A stretch of 9,696 bases of DNA from CAYRIF01 sp964424205 (GTDB lineage: Bacteria > Bacteroidota > Bacteroidia > Cytophagales > Cyclobacteriaceae), in NCBI GenBank assembly GCA_964424205.1, contig CAYRIF010000138.1, forward strand, positions 1 through 9,696, given 5' to 3'. The notes beneath the pieces are model-generated. The model was not told the DNA's origin. It saw only the letters and a program-made list of their open reading frames with translations, and did not search any database. The position numbers were made by a program, and so were the translations under genes. Below, piece after piece: positions 6,837-9,696 of this stretch. Positions within the stretch are counted from its first letter, which is position 1, and every line of letters begins with the position of its first letter.

Positions 6837-8705
6837 ATGGAAGCAAAATTTTCAAATCGAGTAAAGGAAGTAATCTCATTGAGTCGTGAAGAAGCATTAC
6901 GGCTAGGACATGATTATATTGGCACAGAGCATTTGTTATTGGGTATGATTAGAGAGGGTGATGGTGTCGCCATTAGCCTCCTTAAAAAAATTGGGCTGTC
7001 AATGGACGAGTTAAGAATGTCAATTGAGCAGTCTTCAAAAGGAACTGCCACTGGAAATATTAAAAACAGAGATAATATTCCACTTACCAAACAGACAGAA
7101 AAAGTATTAAAAATCACTTACTTAGAAGCTAAAATATTTAAAAGTCAGCTAATTGGTACAGAGCATGTGCTACTATCTATATTAAGAGATGGCAACAATA
7201 TTGCTTTTCATTTGCTAGATAAATTTGAAGTCAGTTATGAAACCATCAAAGAGCTTTTAGAATACCAAACCGATAATACCATCCCTACGGCATCATCAGA
7301 TACCGATGACAGCGATGAAGACGCTGCCAAAATGTTTGGCGGTGCTGGTGGACAATCATCAGGACGAGGTGGTGCCGCAAAGAAAGGTGGTTCTAAATCA
7401 AAAACACCTGTGCTTGATAACTTTGGACGGGATTTAACCCAGCTTGCCGAGCAAGACAAGATGGATCCAATAGTAGGGAGAGACAAAGAAATAGAGCGGG
7501 TAGCGCAAATATTAAGTAGAAGAAAAAAGAATAATCCAATACTAATTGGCGAACCAGGTGTGGGTAAAACTGCCATCGCTGAAGGGTTGGCTTTAAGAAT
7601 TATTCAAAAGAAAGTATCCAGAGTATTGTTTGGTAAAAGAGTAGTCACTTTAGATCTAGCTTCTTTGGTCGCTGGCACAAAATACCGTGGACAGTTCGAG
7701 GAACGGATGAAAGCCGTGATGAACGAATTGGAAAAAAATAAAGATGTCATTTTATTCATTGATGAGCTGCATACTATTGTGGGCGCTGGTGGTGCTTCCG
7801 GATCGCTAGATGCTTCAAACATGTTCAAACCTGCACTAGCAAGGGGAGAAATACAATGTGTAGGTGCGACCACCTTGGATGAATACCGTCAGTATATTGA
7901 GAAAGATGGCGCATTGGCAAGAAGATTTCAAATGGTGATGGTTGATCCTACTAGTGTAGAAGAGACCATTGAAATATTGGACAATATAAAAGAAAAATAC
8001 GAACAGCATCATCATGTAAACTATACAGAAGATGCCATTAAAGCCTGTGTAGAACTGTCTGATCGCTATATTAGTGATCGCTTTTTACCAGACAAGGCAA
8101 TTGATGTGATGGATGAAGCTGGTGCCAGGGTACATTTAAAAAATATTCATGTGCCAAAGGAAATTACCAAACTGGAAGATTCCATTGAAAATATCAAAAA
8201 AGAAAAAAACAAAGTTGTGAAAAGCCAAAAGTATGAAGAGGCAGCACAACTTAGAGATAAAGAGAAGAAACTAATTGCCGAACTAGACCGTACGAAAACA
8301 CAGTGGGAAGAGGAGAATAAAACAAAGCGATATACCGTCAACGAAAATAACATTGCTGATGTGATTGGCATGATGACTGGCATTCCTACCAAACGCATCG
8401 CTGAGAAAGAAGGCACGAAGCTCTTGAATATGTCAGATGATTTGCAAAGCAAAATCATTGGGCAGGATGAGGCAATTTCAAAGCTTTCTAAAGCCATACA
8501 ACGGACAAGAGTAGGACTTAAAGACCCACAAAAACCAATAGGTTCTTTTGTATTCTTAGGCCCTACTGGTGTTGGAAAAACGGAGCTTGCCAAAGAACTA
8601 GCAAGATTCCTATTTGACAAAGATGAAGCGCTTATTCGTATAGACATGAGTGAATACATGGAGAAATTCTCCATTTCACGACTTGTTGGCGCACCTCCAG
8701 GATAG
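6837..8705 (+). CDS. clpC: ClpC N-terminal fragment, 622 residues, as literally encoded
   Basis: Without suppression of the TAG, translation from the AGGAGG-led ATG yields this product. It keeps the substrate/adaptor N-domain, the complete first AAA+ ring and the UVR middle domain. It stops 40 residues after the second-ring Walker A, inside the pore loop (SRLVGAPPG, then stop). It lacks the second Walker B, sensors, arginine finger and the IGF loop that docks on ClpP, so it could not form a working ClpCP protease by itself. Whether it is stable or can assemble through its first ring is unknown. The same sequence reads as an ordinary functional ClpC if the stop is an error. Confidence 0.7.
   Translation: MEAKFSNRVKEVISLSREEALRLGHDYIGTEHLLLGMIREGDGVAISLLKKIGLSMDELRMSIEQSSKGTATGNIKNRDNIPLTKQTEKVLKITYLEAKIFKSQLIGTEHVLLSILRDGNNIAFHLLDKFEVSYETIKELLEYQTDNTIPTASSDTDDSDEDAAKMFGGAGGQSSGRGGAAKKGGSKSKTPVLDNFGRDLTQLAEQDKMDPIVGRDKEIERVAQILSRRKKNNPILIGEPGVGKTAIAEGLALRIIQKKVSRVLFGKRVVTLDLASLVAGTKYRGQFEERMKAVMNELEKNKDVILFIDELHTIVGAGGASGSLDASNMFKPALARGEIQCVGATTLDEYRQYIEKDGALARRFQMVMVDPTSVEETIEILDNIKEKYEQHHHVNYTEDAIKACVELSDRYISDRFLPDKAIDVMDEAGARVHLKNIHVPKEITKLEDSIENIKKEKNKVVKSQKYEEAAQLRDKEKKLIAELDRTKTQWEEENKTKRYTVNENNIADVIGMMTGIPTKRIAEKEGTKLLNMSDDLQSKIIGQDEAISKLSKAIQRTRVGLKDPQKPIGSFVFLGPTGVGKTELAKELARFLFDKDEALIRIDMSEYMEKFSISRLVGAPPG
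8703..8705 (+). other. Premature TAG at the second-ring pore-loop tyrosine codon of clpC
   Basis: The reading is GGA-TAG-GTA-GGA-TAT, where the family motif is Gly-Tyr-Val-Gly-(Tyr/Phe). TAG is one transversion away from both tyrosine codons (TAT, TAC). It is codon 623 of an expected 847. Confidence 0.9.
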
Positions 8706-9380
8706 GTAGGATATGAAGAAGGTGGACAACTGACCGAAAAAGTAAGGAGAAAACCATACAGTGTTATTTTGCTTGACGAAATAGAAAAAGCACATCCTGA
8801 TGTGTTCAATATTTTATTGCAAGTATTGGATGATGGTGTATTGACCGATGGACTGGGACGTAAGGTAGATTTCAGAAATACAATTATCATCATGACCTCA
8901 AACATTGGGGTGCAAGACTTGAAAAATTTTGGAACGGGTATAGGCTTTGCTACAAAATCTCGGAAAGATGGCGAAGACGAAATGATGAAAGCCACCATTC
9001 AAAATGCTTTGAAAAAAACTTTCAGACCAGAATTTTTGAATCGACTTGATGACATCATTGTGTTCAACTCACTCGATAGAGAGGACATTCATAAAATCAT
9101 CGATATTTCATTGGGTAAATTATTTGAAAGAATCACCGCGCTGGGTTACACCGTGGAGTTGACCAAGAAAGCGAAAGACTTCATTGCTGAAAAGGGGTAT
9201 GATCCGCAATACGGTGCTCGACCGCTTAATAGGGCGATTCAGAAATACATAGAGGATCCAATCGCGGAGGAAATACTCAAGGGCGTTCCGGAAGGCGCTA
9301 CGATAGTCGCCAACCACAACGGCAAAAGCGAGGAGTTGCAATTCAAAACAAAAACGCCGAAAGTTAAAAAAGAACAATAA
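8706..9380 (+). pseudogene. clpC: ClpC C-terminal fragment (rest of second AAA+ ring), in frame with the 5' part
   Basis: The frame continues directly from the stop with VGYEEGGQLTEKVRRKPYSV, Walker B ILLDEIEKAHPDVF, sensor-1 TSNIG, the IGF ClpP-docking tripeptide (702-704 in full-length numbering), FRPEFLNRLDD with the arginine finger, and GARPLNRAIQKYIEDPIAEE, ending in a lysine-rich tail and TAA. An in-frame TTG at 8769 gives a 203-residue open frame, but it has no well-placed ribosome binding site and would begin inside the Walker B strand. The first in-frame ATG is later still, in the sensor-1 strand. Independent translation into a useful protein is therefore unlikely. Confidence 0.75.
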
Positions 9381-9386
9381 AGTAAG

Positions 9387-9417
9387 AACAGCTGGCCCAT
9401 ATGGATTGGCTGTTTTT
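9387..9417 (+). terminator. Likely Rho-independent terminator after clpC
   Basis: The arms AACAGC (9387-9392) and GCTGTT (9409-9414) pair across a 16-base loop, and the right arm runs into a T-run (TTTTT at 9413-9417). It lies 6 bp after the clpC stop, the expected place. The stem is short and the loop contains a small CCATATGG palindrome, so efficiency may be modest. Confidence 0.6.
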
Positions 9418-9696
9418 GGTTATATGTATGTATAAATGTAATTCCGTTTATCCCGCATTATTCACCGTATTTTTAAAATACCAAGGGAAAATAGCGAAAT
9501 ACACTGCTTAACAGTACAATAGGGCGAAAAATAAATAGCCCGAATTTGAGGGTCTTGCAATTATCTTCATGCATCCGCTACGCCTGCCTGCCGGTAGGCA
9601 GGTTGCAAAACCTTTGAAATAGCACACTATGTCTGCAGGTTTCTCCCGATATTCTCATGGTTTAAGCAAGCGAATCAGTATAAAAAATTTCATACT
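9418..9696. other. Non-coding tail without a recognisable gene
   Basis: No convincing coding region is present on either strand. Besides the hairpin element at 9551-9612, I see a small A/T-rich near-palindrome at 9467-9481 (GTATTT/AAATAC around TTA) and a GGGC/GCCC pair at 9522-9541. An ATG at 9629 opens a frame of 22 codons (MSAGFSRYSHGLSK...) that runs to the window edge. It has no ribosome binding site or known motif, so I do not call it a gene. The general look, AT-rich with nested small palindromes, suggests a repetitive or decayed intergenic region. Confidence 0.5.
9551..9612. repeat. Imperfect hairpin element with CCTGCCT/AGGCAGG core and near-perfect outer arms
   Basis: At 9583-9602 the arms CCTGCCT and AGGCAGG pair perfectly around GCCGGT. 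Farther out, GGTCTTGCAA (9551-9560) pairs with TTGCAAAACC (9603-9612) at 9 of 10 positions, and weaker pairing with G-T wobbles continues to about 9545 and 9618. Palindromes of the CCTGCCTGCC type are a common sight in Bacteroidota intergenic DNA. The nested arms give it the look of a small non-autonomous repeat (MITE- or REP-like) or a structured RNA. It contains no coding capacity. Confidence 0.55.

Larger units (their letters stand above)
6837..9380 (+). pseudogene. clpC: clpC, AAA+ unfoldase subunit of the Clp protease, interrupted by one in-frame TAG
   Basis: If the TAG at 8703-8705 were read as an amino acid, the frame would encode 847 residues, the normal ClpC length. The intact protein forms hexamers that unfold substrates and thread them into ClpP. 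Domains in order: two Clp_N repeats (about 4-60 and 80-140); a Gly/Ser/Lys linker (about 160-185); first AAA+ ring with Walker A GEPGVGKT (238-245), pore loop AGTKYRG (279-285), Walker B ending at Asp309-Glu310 and Arg362-Arg363; a UVR-type coiled-coil middle domain (about 447-481); second AAA+ ring with Walker A GPTGVGKT (575-582), pore loop at 622-625, Walker B Asp647-Glu648, IGF loop 702-704 for ClpP docking, and a GARPLNR sensor 2. No frameshift or other stop occurs, so decay is minimal. A sequencing error cannot be excluded. The downstream terminator at 9387-9417 indicates it ends the transcript. Confidence 0.85.

Noticed and set aside
8703..8705. Genome-wide reassignment of TAG to an amino acid
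   Set aside because: Three other genes here (ending at 616, 1557 and 2768 on the minus strand) terminate naturally at TAG at the expected family lengths. Reassignment of all TAG codons is therefore unlikely.
8147..8998. Long antisense open frame (283 codons) opposite the 3' half of clpC
   Set aside because: It is a Ser/Pro/Phe-rich shadow of the well-conserved clpC frame, has no recognisable domain, and spans the clpC stop only because a TAG on one strand does not create a stop in that antisense frame.
9629..9696. Possible start of a new gene at ATG 9629 running off the window
   Set aside because: There are only 22 codons, with no ribosome binding site and no recognisable motif, next to repetitive DNA.
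1..9696. CRISPR array, tRNA/rRNA, toxin-antitoxin, phage or defence system
   Set aside because: I looked for direct repeats with spacers, cloverleaf-like sequences and characteristic protein motifs and found none. The gene content is ordinary chromosomal housekeeping and envelope functions.

Overview
The window looks like chromosomal DNA from a member of the Bacteroidota, possibly Cytophagales or a relative. The grounds are AT-rich sequence, mostly weak ribosome binding sites, one TAnnTTTG-type promoter element, intergenic CTG-heptamers and a CCTGCC-type palindrome of the kind often seen in that phylum, and protein families typical of it (YciO-like, WbqC, a ClpC with a Gly/Ser linker, a lipoprotein-type lactonase). 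The genus assignment is inference.

Left part (1-5159), read leftwards: six tightly packed genes probably form one transcription unit. The order is mltG (endolytic murein transglycosylase), a hot-dog acyl-CoA thioesterase of the YbgC/FadM type, a YihY/BrkB membrane protein, a seven-bladed lactonase-family lipoprotein, an NTP-transferase-fold nucleotidyltransferase and a small gamma-glutamylcyclotransferase-like protein. mltG and the thioesterase overlap by one base (TAATG), and the thioesterase and yihY are 2 bp apart. Several products belong to the envelope or to sugar/lipid metabolism, but no single pathway is evident. At positions 1-186 there is a remnant that looks like a transposase helix-turn-helix, followed by a small perfect hairpin.

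Right part (5406-9380), read rightwards from a divergent 246-bp spacer: a YciO-type member of the Sua5/YrdC family, a WbqC-family protein and clpC. The spacer between the first two carries five degenerate 7-bp CTGnnnn repeats. clpC is preceded by a canonical AGGAGG Shine-Dalgarno, which is uncommon in this phylum.

The most striking observation is that clpC is interrupted by one in-frame TAG at 8703-8705. The frame stays open and well conserved on both sides, with 847 codons expected in total. The stop replaces the tyrosine of the second-ring GYVG pore loop, the residue that grips substrate. TAG is the natural terminator of three other genes here, so general recoding of TAG is unlikely. A recent nonsense mutation or a sequence error is the simplest explanation.

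The end of the window (9381-9696) is non-coding. It holds a terminator for clpC and a roughly 60-75 bp imperfect hairpin element centred on a CCTGCCT/AGGCAGG palindrome. I found no CRISPR array, rRNA, tRNA, defence system, phage genes or obviously new multi-gene system.
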